Source: Paracyclopina nana
Taxonomy: Eukaryota; Arthropoda; Copepoda; Cyclopoida; Cyclopettidae
Direction: 5' to 3'
Assembly (NCBI GenBank): GCA_019096065.1
Contig: JAGUCH010000001.1
Span: 11,284,001 to 11,348,000, forward strand
DNA length: 64,000 bases
How positions within the stretch are numbered: position 1 is the stretch's first letter; every line of letters begins with the position of its first letter. The position numbers were made by a program, and so were the translations under genes. The notes under the pieces were generated by a model. It was not told the origin of the DNA and did not search any database. It worked only from the letters and a program-made list of their open reading frames with translations. This document shows, piece after piece, positions 34,666-46,595 of the stretch.

Positions 34666-36586
34666 GAATGAGATGAAAGGCAAAACACGCATTTAACATG
34701 TCTACATTGATGCTAGTTAAAATCCGGAATGAAAAATTCATCGTAGCTTTTTGGAGGAACGAAGCGTGAAAATGTCTCAAACAATCCTTTTTTTATAATT
34801 TTATATTACTGCATTGTAAGAGTGAATTCCAACATTCACACCTTGATTAATGATCCTATCATAGAGGAAACTAAAATGAATACACTTTTCTGATAAAGTG
34901 GGAACTATGATGACTCAAGATGCTCGCTCAATTTATAGAATGGCCACATGGCAATGGTATTTTCTGGGAGTGGCCATTTTCCAAGAGATGTTCGGTATCA
35001 GATTCAAATGAAGCATGCAAATTGCCCAGAAATCAAAAGTGGTACACTCGATATTCAAAGTCATGGAAATCTAATCTCTGTCTTTCGTATTAAAACTGTA
35101 AGATACTAGAACGATCCAGTTTTTTGGCTTGGCAACTCTGATGCGCTTCAGTGCAATGCAGCGGTTAAATGGGCCGTGTGATCTCAAACCTGCAGCAAGA
35201 TTGAGAGTAGCTCACCCACCCAAATATGATATATTTTGTGATCCATTCCAAGGCCAAAATTGCGAAGAAAATTCCTCGGATGCGAGCATCACGATTTCGG
35301 TGGAAAAAATGGCATTCCTCCTACTTAGCATACCATTTTGTGCATCGATCAGTCAATAAATGTGCAAATATGATGTCATACACCACAAAGAGGACAATGC
35401 GTGAAAAGAATTTTTGCCACTTCGTTCATAATAGGAGAATCGAGAACTTTGCAAAGTCATGCTATTGCTTTTGTGCTGCATTTCATGCTTTTTTGTTCCT
35501 TCATCATTCCCTAACAAGCGCTTAAAGTTGTTAATGCTTGTGTTAAGTTTTTGCTAAACGACGAGTCAATCTCGATTTCTGTGCACGTAACGCGCGTCTC
35601 CATGATGGAGTCGAGCTAATGTGAATAAATGATGATGGGAAAATTTTCGCGCGTTAATGGTGCAAGTTTGGCTCCAATCTAAGTGATGCGCTTCATGCAA
35701 CGGACAATACGAGGTGGAGGCTCGATCTCGCAGCTGATTCTAGCTCAAGCAAGGCAACGTTAATTTTTTATGCGAGCATCGGACGTTTCATCCCGCTTTC
35801 AGCTTTGAGCGTGTGAAAAGTATATTTTTTGATGAGGACGACCTTTTAGGTACGCAAAATCCACTTATGGAATCACCGCGTGACCCTGAAATGTACGTTT
35901 GAATATCTGACAATTTCACGGCTTTGAGGGGAAAGTATCATGTTAGTTTAGTCGCATTTTTTCACTGAGGAATTTTCGGGTGTAAATTGACAGTTAACGA
36001 TACTTGAAGGTAACGCACCGCAACGTTACGGACAGCAGCAAAAGATGGGAAACAACAAACAAACCTAAGCAAATCGTGCATTTTTGCGGCGAAATAAAGT
36101 AACGAAAAACTCATGCAAACGAAACACAATATTCAATTTGTAATCATGGATGCTTCTAAAAATGATGCACACACAATACAGCATTTTACGCCATGACATT
36201 GTAGAAGCAGATAAAAAAAGACTTTCTTGATGCACATCCTACAAAAAGCTGGGAGTGAGCTTTCATGCACATTTCTGCACGGTGGGCAAAATCTGCAAAG
36301 AAGAGCTCCAGAACGTCAATAGAGCGGATTCCAGTAAAAGATGAGCATCTTTCAAAGTGAGCAAAAAGTTGGGCGGAAAGGATGCTTCACCCCTACGTGC
36401 GGCAGTTGGCAATGACATTGTTGGGCCAGGCTTATTTTTGCGTCACTCTGTTCGGAGCAAGCGCAGCTTTGGGCTGAAGCTCTGAAAACAAGCCCAGTCA
36501 ATTGGCCAACGCGTGAGGAGTGCAACCACAGAGAGCAGCTCAACTTGCTCCAATTTGTGTGCCATAATTTAATTTCACAGCAACAA
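34666..36586. other. 1.9-kb intergenic stretch
   Basis: No gene supported. Several short frames are present without conserved motifs. The last few hundred bases probably hold the promoter of the Ly6-type gene. Confidence 0.4.
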
Positions 36587-38205
36587 ATGATGCCTCAAAA
36601 ATTAGCGCTTGCATTTTTCCTTCTGGCAACTTGCTGCACACTGGGTAAGCAGAAAATTAACAAACGAGTGTCTTAATGAGATGAGTGCGCAGATCATCAA
36701 ACTCGATAAATTATGCTCCATGTTGGAATTAAGAAGTTTTTAAGGAGTGGGCATTTCGGCAACTGGCAATAACTGGCTGAAAGTGTACTTCTGACATTCT
36801 CACCTGATGCAAATGTGAATTATTTATGTGAGTACGTAGGCAACACACCATCTGCTCGCGGCCCTACTCATCTGCTCTCTAGCAAAATATAAATGACCCA
36901 GGCCAGACTTTTGAACTTTCGCATAATTTATTGCAAGCATTCCAACAAGAAGTAGGCCATCTTGTTCACTACCCGTGAAAAGGGGCTTAAAAATTACTCA
37001 GTTCAATTTGCAGTCAATTGGTTGATGCTCCATTCCTAGCAAAAGCGATCGATCAGCACTTTTTGCTCAATCAAGCCAGACTCGACTAATTGGTAAAAAC
37101 AAAAACATTGCTCCAAGCTGCCCATTAAAAATCATGATTAAAAGCGCTCAAGTTGGTTGGTGCAAAAATTACGAAACCCTTGTTAGGAGGTGCCCAACCC
37201 TGGGCACAGTGGGTAAACTATACACTTGAAAAAGCCCCTCTTCATTCAAAAGTGCAAGAGGCAGCAGGTAAAGACTGCAAGTTAATGTGTTTTGGGGTGA
37301 TTTACCCCATGGTGAGCCTTAAGGATATTTTTCATGACCAAAATAATTTCTGGGGGGTTGCACGCGTGCAGGGTTGAAATGAGTCAGGATTGCCAAGTTG
37401 GCTCAGTGGGGGAAATAAATGAAGTATATGTACTTGTCTCATTTAATGAAGTTTTTGCAGCCCTCAGCTTGGAATGCTATTCATGCTATCCAGATGAAGC
37501 CACTGGCAAAACCTGCGATAACTTGGAAGAGGCCACGATCAGAAAATGCGATGAAGAAGAGAAATTCTGCATCAAAACCGTTCTAGACGGAGGTAATTTC
37601 ATAACGAAGAAAAATGATTTAAAAATAGCACAAATCCGAGCCCAGGAAAACGTAAGGAAAAGCAAATCAGAATTTCATTGACGAGGAAAGCTGGGAATAG
37701 ACCAATTTCTAAGACTCCGTTATAAACAGCATTGAAGGAAAATCCTACTTTTAGGACACACATATTCATGGTCACTAGAGCTTATAGTTCCGGAATGATA
37801 TCAGGGCATCAAGAAAAAGTCTTTTTCACGAAAGAGATGCATCTTAGTTATCAGCAGATTTTTTCATGCAATGCAGTCTCCTCGTAAAAAAAGTCGTGCA
37901 TTTGATCCCAGCTTTGTCAGCTGGCTTCTAGCTGCATTGAGAAGAAAGCAGAACAAATGGCAAACTATTTGGCAAAGTTTCCGCTGTCTGGGCCTAGTTC
38001 GATTGCTAAAAATCAAATTTCCCTTGCAGAAACCACGAGATCATGCTACAAAAGCAACACAGCAGAAACCAGCTGCAAATCGACGGGAGAGACCACAAGT
38101 TGCTACTGCTCTGGAAATTACTGCAACTCAGCACAATCTGTCCATTTCAGCTTATTGGCATGTTCTAGTGCTACCATCCTCCTCCACTATTTACTTAACA
38201 AATAA
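36587..38205 (+). CDS. Ly6/uPAR-type three-finger protein, probably GPI-anchored
   Basis: Exons 36587-36644, 37461-37592 and 38030-38205 join in phase to 121 residues. Exon 1 is a signal peptide (MMPQKLALAFFLLATCC). The mature part starts LECYSC, the classic opening of three-finger domains. Cysteines continue through CDNL, IRKCDE, KFCIK, SCYK, SCKS and the closing CYCSGNYCN, whose CxxxxCN end is diagnostic. A hydrophobic tail (LLACSSATILLHYLL) fits a GPI-anchor signal. Three exons with this partition are typical of Ly6 genes. Arthropod members act in septate junctions, ion-channel regulation and sleep control, but sequence alone does not assign this one. Neighbours are unrelated. Confidence 0.82.
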
Positions 38206-39278
38206 ACAAACACTCTATAAGTCCGCAACCACGCCTCTATTTGCAGTCACTTTGAGTATCATCAAAATCTTTTGTTGCATACAATGTCATTCAGCAGGGA
38301 TTTGAAGTCACTTTTATGCACATACAAAAGCTCCGCTACGATTTGAACATCACTGTGGAAAAATGTCTGCTTTTTAGGTAACTCTATCTCAAGCTCAAAT
38401 TTCATTTAGAAAAAGTTTACATGACTATCACCAACATCAGGCGAGCTGTAGTTGAATAAAAATATCATATTCCAAGGTGAATAGTTAATCATTTGCGACT
38501 TTTGGCTGAAAGTTCGATTGTTATTTCTCTGCTGAAAAGAGAGAGAGCCCAATTTGTCAAGTCATCGATCTTTTTCTGAAAATGAGCCTGAAAGCCAAAC
38601 TCAATCGAGCTGCAAAAAAAAAGGAAGGAAAAAGCAAACATCACAATTTTGCAATGCTTTCACTTCTGATCCAATACTCACATCAACTCTTTGATAAATA
38701 TGAAAATAAAATTGAAAGGGTTTTCCTTAATCAGAATAGCTATGCATGATCGAAAATGCAATAATTTTGAGGAGAGGCCAAAATGCGTAATATTTTTAAT
38801 GAACTCACGCAACCTTTGAGCTCACAATTTCTCCCCAGCAAAAGGTCACAAGACCAGTTTGGGGAAATCTCTAAAATACAGTTGAACTGTACTTCCAATT
38901 TAAGCGACAAAAAAGAGCGTGATTTTGGCTTCGAGAATTTCTGACATTTATTTGGAGTTCGTCATAAAATCATATTTGATTCAATTTCTCGTATATTTTA
39001 AAATAGCCAATTCAATCAAATGTAGTGAAACAACACACTTTGGATATGGGCAAAAAATGTGCAATTTGTAGCTCGCATGTTTAATAATCAGATTTGCAAA
39101 ATTTCCCATCCACTGTTTATTTGTGTTTCTAATATAGCATAGAGGGATCACATTTTTAATGGGAGTTACTGCTAAGAAATTTGCCACCCATCAATCACTT
39201 TTTTGGATCTTTCACAGGATTTGTGTACACCAGTCAAGATGTATAATTAGATGCGGCAACTGAATTTGCTTCTGCTAG
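38206..39278. other. intergenic stretch
   Basis: AT-rich, no gene supported. Confidence 0.4.
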
Positions 39279-39529
39279 CTAGGGTTGGACTGACAAAAAA
39301 AACCAATAACAGCAAAAAACTTAACTTCTGAGCTAAACCTAAGAAATCACGCTAAACAGATTGTAGAGTTTTATCACAATTATTTTGGCAACAATATTCA
39401 AGGAAATATCTTTGAGTTAGCCAGCCTTGACTGTATTCCATGAAAAATTGACATTTTATGAAAAATGATCAATAGTCAGCAAAAAAACCTATGTAATACT
39501 GCTAAGTGGTTTTTTTCTGTCAACCCTAG
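39279..39529. mobile_element. possible 250-bp inverted-repeat element
   Basis: The left side starts CTAGGGTTG and continues with A-rich sequence and AACCA. The right side reads the same when inverted, ending CAACCCTAG. Inverted similarity extends a few bases outside (GCTTCTGCT and AGCAGGAGC). I cannot define a convincing target duplication, so the exact ends are uncertain. Confidence 0.45.
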
Positions 39530-40345
39530 AAACAGCAGGAGCTAAAACAAGCATTACTAGATCACCGTACAAATTAGGATTTTTCGTGAAATCCTACTCT
39601 AGGTTAGCAACTCGAGCATAGCGAGCAAGATAAATGGGATTTTAAATGTTCAAAAATTACATGGATTAGCAGAATTAGAGCAAAACTTCTAAAAACGAGC
39701 AACCAAAAATGTAATTTTCGAAAAAGAGGGGACATATCAATCTAGACTGAAGATTTTCTTCGACATTCTGCCAAAACCAACCGCATAACGCAACAAAAAC
39801 TTGAACTTTTCGAATTGATGAAATCGGATTTCACAACAAACAATTCACTTTTTAGCATAAGAATTCTACTTAGCAACAAAATTAATCTATTGTCTGCCTA
39901 GATACTGTTCCTAGGTGAAAAGCAATTGTTTCACATCACAATGGAGGGAAAACTCAGGAAAGAGGAAATCACGACAACTGGAAATGATGTCAAATTGCTG
40001 TTGCGTTACTTAGTATTCTGACCAGTGTGCTCGGTTGATTTTAAGCTATGCTTGAATTGGCACAATAGCCATCAAAAAAGAATAATACATGATGTAGCTC
40101 TCCTACAATAGGTGAATATTGCCACCTTTCAGCTCCTTCGGTGAAAATAATTTTTTGGCGCACTTTTTTAAACTTACAGTCTATATGACTTGTCATGGTT
40201 TGCCTTACAGGCCAAATGGGGCATGAAAACCAAAAGAGTTCATGTCTGTAGCAAATATGCAAGACCATTTTGTGGTTTGGAGGTGTTGAAATCGATCGAC
40301 ACGAACAAAGAAGAAAAACGAAGGCAGACAAGAGAAGTAGTTAGG
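39530..40345. other. intergenic stretch
   Basis: No gene, RNA or clear repeat seen. Confidence 0.4.
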
Positions 40346-40490
40346 GGCTTAGTCTCTTCTGGAGATTTCATAGTGACCAAGCCACGGTCATTATCGTTTC
40401 TTATGTACTGAGTAGGTTGCGATGGAACTACATAAGAATCGATAATGACCGTGGCTTGGTCACTATGAAATCTCCAGAAGAGACTAAGCC
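40346..40490. mobile_element. 145-bp hairpin MITE with GGCTTAGTCT ends
   Basis: Arms of about 62 bp are reverse complements with one mismatch around a 21-nt loop. Flanked by AGG on both sides (40343-40345, 40491-40493). Its first ten bases equal those of the hairpin at 27927-28094, but the rest is unrelated, so the two seem to be different families using the same termini. Confidence 0.85.
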
Positions 40491-40919
40491 AGGGTTTGGT
40501 CTATGTTCAAGTGATTAAAGTTACTTAACGTTGATTGATACTTGAAGTAGCTCGGGTAATTGGAGCTTCGATAACAAGCGGCCCTAGCTTCGAGGGTAAC
40601 TAGTGCCCTCTATTGTGAAAATAGGGCTAGAAATGGGAAATCACGTTTTTTGCAGTTTTCTTGAAACCGTTGTAGTATTTTCGAAAATGGTGAAAATAAA
40701 CCGATTTTTAGTAATTTTCTCAAAAGTAATTTTTAATTTTTTAACATTCACCCTAGAACTCAAAAGCCATTAAAACTATGTTTGTGGAAAAAAGCAAATT
40801 CTCTAAAAACTGGTACATTTTACGAATGTCATCAAATGACAGCTCATATTTTCGTTTTAGACTAGTCTTCGGTTTTTCTAAGAAAGCAATAGGAAATGAT
40901 ACAGCATTTAGGGGTCTAA

Positions 40920-41161
40920 TGGGGTGTTCACCTCTGCCTAGTTTCCTTAAAATATTACGGTATCCTTAAATGAAATGCCTAAGTTTTCGTATTTCTGATT
41001 TATCACAACACTTTAAACTCATATGACCAAAAGAGGTGGGAAAAGCGGTCTACTTTTAAAGATATCAAAAGTGAGTAAAAATGATCAGTACTAAAATAGG
41101 AGGCTTAAGAAAAACGCAATTTCACGAAAGGGAAAAATTTCCTTTACAGGTGAACACACCA
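40920..41161. mobile_element. 242-bp PIF/Harbinger-like MITE, copy B
   Basis: The ends are TGGGGTGTTCACCT and, inverted, TGGTGTGTTCACCT, flanked by TAA (40917-40919 and 41162-41164). It is collinear with the copy at 15348-15587 over its full length, with scattered substitutions, so the two are old enough to have diverged. Non-coding. Confidence 0.82.
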
Positions 41162-41164
41162 TAA

Positions 41165-42629
41165 GATCAGCGGAGCACAGTAGTTAAAAATGCCGCTTAG
41201 ACGCTTATCCCGAAATTGATCCTCAATCCGCAAATTTCCGCACCCAATTTAACTGATTACAGAGAAATGGTGTCTTCCTTACTTTTAATTCAGAATATCT
41301 TAATTGTACTCAGTTGCAAATAAAAGTTAAGGCTGTCTGAAAATAGGCAAATATGGCTATTCTACCATTTTTTCAAAAATATACCTTTTCTTTGACAAAT
41401 TGATTCCAAAGGAAAATTTTCAGCTTTATTTGTCAATGAAAACTAATTAGTACTCTTTCGCTAGCCTAGAAGTCATTCACATAAGAAGCTGAAAATTGGT
41501 CTTGAAATGAGAATTTGGCGATTTGACGTTTCTTGTGAGCGCGAAACTGCGCGGAGGAATTTTCTGAAACGCGGGAAATGAGCCTTCCGTGACAAAAGCG
41601 CAGTAAAGGCGAAATATGCAAAATCTCTAGTCAATAAAAAAAGTTCGGTAAATGCTCGCTCTTTATGCTGTCGCTTTGGGATGGGGGAATAAGAGCTGAA
41701 ATAATTCGAAGTGGTCTTACTTACTTAGGTTGATAGCTGATTTTTTTTATCTTGGTGCATGCTTTTATGCAATGAAGTTCGAGAATCACCTGTTCGTCAC
41801 TTTGATATCGCAGCATTCAATCGACACCAAACAATCTTCGACCTTTTGGGCTTTGGCTGAATTCAGGTCAGCTTAGAGCACGCCGGTCATAACACAAAAC
41901 TAGTGCAAGTCAAAATCAACAGCGGAGGCGACTAAAAAGTTTAGAGGCGGCTTAGGCGAGCTCAGTTTTGAATCGTGCACTCCTTACTTTAACCCTTACG
42001 CAGGCCCTAAATTACCGCAAGCGCGCGAGTGTCCATGCCGTGCGCGTGCTGGTTGCTAGCTCGTGTTCCGGTCAAAACTGGTCACGTGCATTTGCGCAGC
42101 GTACAGTGCTTCTAGATTCTGTGGCTACTGGCTTTTTATAACACGTAAAAATCGTACAAACACATCCAATTTTTTGGTGCTTTTTACGAAAGTGAGAGCC
42201 AATTTGTGATCAATGTTGAAATATGGTTCGCGCATTGATTTATATAATTAGATCTTGAAGATTTTAAATGGCAAGAGCCCAGATTCTTTTAATGCATAAT
42301 GGTAAAATCTTAACTGCGTGATACAAAACTGTCAAGTCAAATTCAATTTTGAAAACATGACTTGTACCTATTTTGTGACCAAATTGCAAAGCAATACTAA
42401 CTCGATCCCTCAACGGCCTGAATGTTGCTTACTATTTTGTTTAACGCTACGTTGTTATTGTTAGGAGCGAGGAGTCAATGCATCTACGGCAACCAACTAA
42501 TCAAAACCTGAGGAAAAATTGGAAAAAATCTATATTGGAAAGTTATGGAAAGCTTGAAATCAGAAGTGGACAGCCAATTAGGTGCGTGCATTATTTTAAG
42601 TGGCAATCGAGTCCTTATTTCAAAATTGA
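41165..42629. other. 1.5-kb intergenic stretch
   Basis: No gene supported. A more GC-rich patch around 42000-42080 has no open frame or RNA fold that I recognise. Confidence 0.4.
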
Positions 42630-42637
42630 TCGACAAC

Positions 42638-43361
42638 GGGTGCCATCATTTTGTCCGAAAATTTGCGGTATAGATGTACTTTAATCGAAAAGATTTGCCT
42701 AGTTGTTTTTAGTCCGACTCATTTTTGATGACAGGTAGTATACTATCTCCGACCAAATCTATCTAGTTGTACTATCTTCGAAAAATCTAGTTGTACTTTC
42801 TTCGAAAATATCTGCCTAGTTGTATTTACTCCGAAAACATTTCCTGTCGCACACAGCTTTGGTCTACACATGAGAAGGACCTGATCAACCTGTCCTCTCA
42901 ACTCTTGCCTGATTTTGGTTTCTCAATTTTTCCAAATTCAGCCATTAAGCCTGCCCGTCATTTGAACAGTAGACGTAAAGATATTTTTCAAGAAATTCAA
43001 ACTTTTTGTATTTATTAAAAGTTTAAGGATTGTATTCACCTAGATCTATCAAGGACAGGATATGATTTGTTGGCAAAAGTTATTTTTAATAAAGTTCTTG
43101 AAATAGATTTAGCCCCATATGGTAAACTCAATTCGGAGAGAATACAACTAGAAGGGTTCGGACATTTTACTACTGAACAAATTATTTCGGAGGTAGTACA
43201 ACTAGGCAAAACATTTCGGAGATAGTACAACTAGGCAAGTTCGGACATTTTACAACTGTGCTTAATTGGTCGGACATAGTGATACTTAACTTTTCGGAGA
43301 TAAAACTACTCAACTTTTCGGAGATTTTACAACTGGATTTTCGGACAAAAAATGTTTCCCC
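42638..43361. mobile_element. 724-bp non-autonomous element with TTCGGA/TCCGAA repeats
   Basis: The ends read inward GGGTGCCATCATTTTGTCCG and GGGGAAACATTTTTTGTCCG, bounded by a perfect 8-bp duplication TCGACAAC (42630-42637, 43362-43369). Each half carries several copies of a motif near GCCTAGTTGTACTATCTCCG, in opposite orientation in the two halves. An 8-bp duplication fits hAT, Merlin or P-type transposition; GGG-type ends are not the usual hAT start, so I leave the class open. No transposase gene. Confidence 0.78.
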
Positions 43362-43641
43362 TCGACAACTACTGATGCATTGGGGATTAGGAAATAAGTA
43401 CTTTCAGAGCAAAATAGTCTCGATAGAGCGGTGAAAAGGTCGGATCTAAAACTCACTTTGTCGCATATTTCCACTTTTGCTAGCCTGAAGGTTTCTTTTA
43501 ACCTCAACAGTAGTATTCAATTGAGAAAGCCCTTTTTTCACGTTGTGTAGCCTGGAACCAATTTTCAGGCTTGTTCACTTGAGCTAATGAAGGCCTTCAT
43601 TGGCTAGATATCGTTGCATCAGTTAAAAGGCTGAGTTCGAG

Positions 43642-44729
43642 ATGAACAACCATGCCGAATCAGATGGTGATGAAGATAACCCCTGGTTATCAGGTTTGGT
43701 TCTGTCCTCAGCTTTTCTAGTGGAAACTGTGGGAAACGGGCTGCTTTTCGGTGTGATGTACTACGAAAAGTACGGCATGGACACCATGAAAAGAAGCGTG
43801 GCTAACCAGCTATGGCATCAGCTGATTTTGTGGGTGATCCTAACCAACCTCATTTCGCTGCCCATTGTAACCTCGAGGGTTATTTTTGGCCACTTGTCCT
43901 CTACCTTGACCAAAATCTACTTCAGCTCAGTCGACTTTATTTTGTACCAATTCAGGTTCACCCTGGTGGAAGCTTTTGTCTACAAATGCTTTCAAGTGTA
44001 CAATTGGAGCTGGGCTAACAGGATCCCAGACGATTTCCTAGCAATCTGGCTGAGCTCTGTCAACTTAGTTTGGGCTTTTCTCTACATTTCATCAAGGTGG
44101 ATCTTCAATGATTTGGTCTTGGGCTCAAATTATGTGGCAATGACTGGAATCAAAGAGGAGGCAAATCCATACCAGGCGATTGCCCAGCAAGCCTACAAAC
44201 TGTAAGCAACTTATTTTTCCTTTTGGATTTTTTTTCAAAATAGTTATATACAGGGTGAAGCGCCGAAAACGCAACCGCGCTACAGCCGATTCGGCCGGTT
44301 TATTTACTACTTCAGAGCAGCCCGCTGTGTGCAGTTTCGGAGCCTCATGCTGTATTTTTTAGGAGGTCAACAATACCCAACATCATAAGTTTGACCATCA
44401 TTTTGATCTGCTGGGCGATGATTGCCGCAAGGAAATATAAGAGCAGGAAAATCCTTCCCAACGTTCAAGTCGGTAAAAATCAATTCAACAATACCAAGAG
44501 GAACCAGAGGCTATTTAGCAACTGGGGTATGAGCTTCTTGGTATTCATGTTCTTCATCTTGACCATTTTGCCCATGGTACTCAAAAATCTGAATATGATC
44601 AATGGTGGCTTTGCCTTCATGGTATGGATTGGCATGAGTGGCTACATCAACATGTCCATCATGGTGCCCACTGCATTCTTCATTTCGAATAAGTCTGCTT
44701 ACAACCTTCTCAAATCAGTTTTTCTTTAG
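43642..44729 (+). CDS. orphan seven-transmembrane receptor-like protein
   Basis: Exons 43642-44201 and 44363-44729 join in phase to 308 residues. Hydropathy read by eye gives seven membrane segments, with a short acidic N-terminus outside (MNNHAESDGDEDNPW). The first segment carries VGNGLLFGVMYYEKYG, with the GN pair of rhodopsin-class receptors, followed by KRSVANQLWHQ, a pattern I associate with a broad invertebrate family of orphan receptors. There is no DRY motif after segment 3 and no clear NPxxY in segment 7 (SIMVPTAFFISN), so coupling to G proteins is uncertain. Residues KYKSRKILPN form a basic loop after segment 5. The intron lies between segments 4 and 5. Ligand unknown; not clearly related to its neighbours. 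Confidence 0.68.
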
Positions 44730-45243
44730 TTTTTCTGTTTTGCATATTAATTGGCCATTCAGAATGAAATACACAGAATATTCGGTTACAGTTGCACAAA
44801 CATTTCACAAATGTTGTACCAAAGTTGTGACACTTCATTGTCTACGCCGAGCTGTGGTTGTGGCCAATAAAGCAAAAACCCTACAATTCCAAAGAATTTC
44901 AAAAGAAATGCAGATTTACATTGACGAATCTCGGAGATTACTAGAAAATAATAGTAGGTCAGTTCTCAAGTTTCGAAAGTATTTATGCTGAAGTAAATGA
45001 TGGCGAAAATGCAACGTATGTTTTTAAAAAGTCATTTGGCTTATGACAAGATTGTGATGGATCTCCGTAAAGTACGGTAAAAAAATTTTTGCTTGGAAAG
45101 CGCTGCTGTGTGCGATGCTTAACGCGCGGCTACATCCATGCATTTATAGCCGCGCAACCATTTTGTGTACTTAATACATGTAAGGAAGTGCAAAGTGGAT
45201 TTCACTCTAAGATCAGTTTGTTCCAATATGTGATAATGCAAAC
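44730..45243. other. intergenic stretch upstream of the alternative-exon cluster
   Basis: No gene supported. It should include the promoter of the cluster that follows; a TTTATA motif is present near 45142-45147. Confidence 0.4.
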
Positions 45244-46493
45244 ATGGTCGCTAAAAAAATCCTTGTGGCATTTTTGCTCGGAATCCCCACAAATTCAGGG
45301 AGCCAATATTACAGTAGAAATGGCAGCCAAAGGTCAGCCGCTCAGATAGTGAGCAATGACCTTCTTACTGGGGATGAAGGCCACTCTGAAATGTATTTGC
45401 TGTCAAAGCTCAAAAAAGCCTTCAACGGGGGGAGCAAATACAAGGCCAAATCCTCAACGTATGAAGCGCCGTCATATCACGAGGATAAGCCGTCATACGA
45501 TGAGAAGCCATCATACAATCCAATAGCAAATACGTATGAAGGTAGGAATAAAAAAATTAGAACATGAGTTTTGGTCATAAAAGTTTTGCTTCAACTTTGG
45601 CCTAGATAATTCAGTCATCAGTCACGCGCGCACCTTTTCATATTTGATGATCCTTTCAATTCACTAATTCCTCATTAGTCTTCTTACGCTGTATCTTTCA
45701 AGGTGTTGGTACTCATCATCACAAAGGCAATATTCAGTCCTTGAAGGACTTGCTCAAGCACGAAGCGCCTGCTTACACTTTCGACTACATAAAAGACAAG
45801 CGTATCCGCCTATACTACGCCAAATACCAGCAGAAAAAATGGAAATTGGACTGGTTAGCTTTCTTGCTTAGCCTTCTCAACTGGATACTCAATGCCTTGG
45901 CCCTCGTGGGCATCATTTTGCTGCCAATGGTCATTGTCAACAACTACAACTACACCACTGGAACTGTATTCACAACCAACAACTTCACGAGCATCACCAC
46001 CATTACCAATACAGTCAATGTCATAGTGAACCAGACGAATACAGTCACCACCACTGTGGACTTGACAGCCCTGGAAAATATCGTGGCCATACTGGAGAAT
46101 GGCAACAGTGCGACCATCACCAACATCCAGAACACACTCAATACTTTGGGGAATACGGTGAACAACCTCAATACAGATGTGGTCAATTTGGACATCTTTT
46201 TGAGCGGCCTGCCCGGCTTGCTCAACGGGGCTGGCAATGCTGACAAGTTGACGGAGTTGATCAACTTGATCAATGCCATTTTGACGGCGAGAGCTGGCTC
46301 GTTTTTCTTGGGAAATGAAGACATGGACATTAGCGGATTTGTGGGATTGGGCGATAATCCATCAGGCCAAATTGAGTACATTGAAATCGACCTTGAGAAC
46401 GACGCTTATGTCATCAATGATCCACACACTAGTCATATCAATGCTGGCATTTTGGAGTACTACACCAAGAAGAAGAGCAACCAAGTCAACTAA
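45244..46493 (+). CDS. unrecognised single-pass membrane protein, form 1 (includes the shared 5' exon)
   Basis: Exons 45244-45541 and 45703-46493 give 362 residues in phase. Exon 1 starts MVAKKILVAFLLGIP, a possible signal peptide or anchor, and ends with a repeated PSY motif (APSYHEDKPSYDEKPSYNP). Exon 2 encodes a basic stretch, one strong membrane segment (WLAFLLSLLNWILNALALVG), an Asn/Thr-rich region (about residues 165-205) and a helical, coiled-coil-like part ending in a block GLPGLLNG, then GLGDNPSGQIEYI. I recognise no family. Two further exon sets downstream (46596-47821 and 48029-49617) encode the same architecture and also begin in the phase left by exon 1, so they may be alternative 3' ends of one gene. 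This form lacks the Cys-containing C-terminal module of the other two. Confidence 0.7.
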
Positions 46494-46595
46494 AAAACCT
46501 AAAATAGTCATTTATTAGCTTTATCTCACCATTAACAGTGCTCGAAGGTGAATAATGGCTAAAAGTAACTTCAGTCACTACATTGTTATTTTCAG

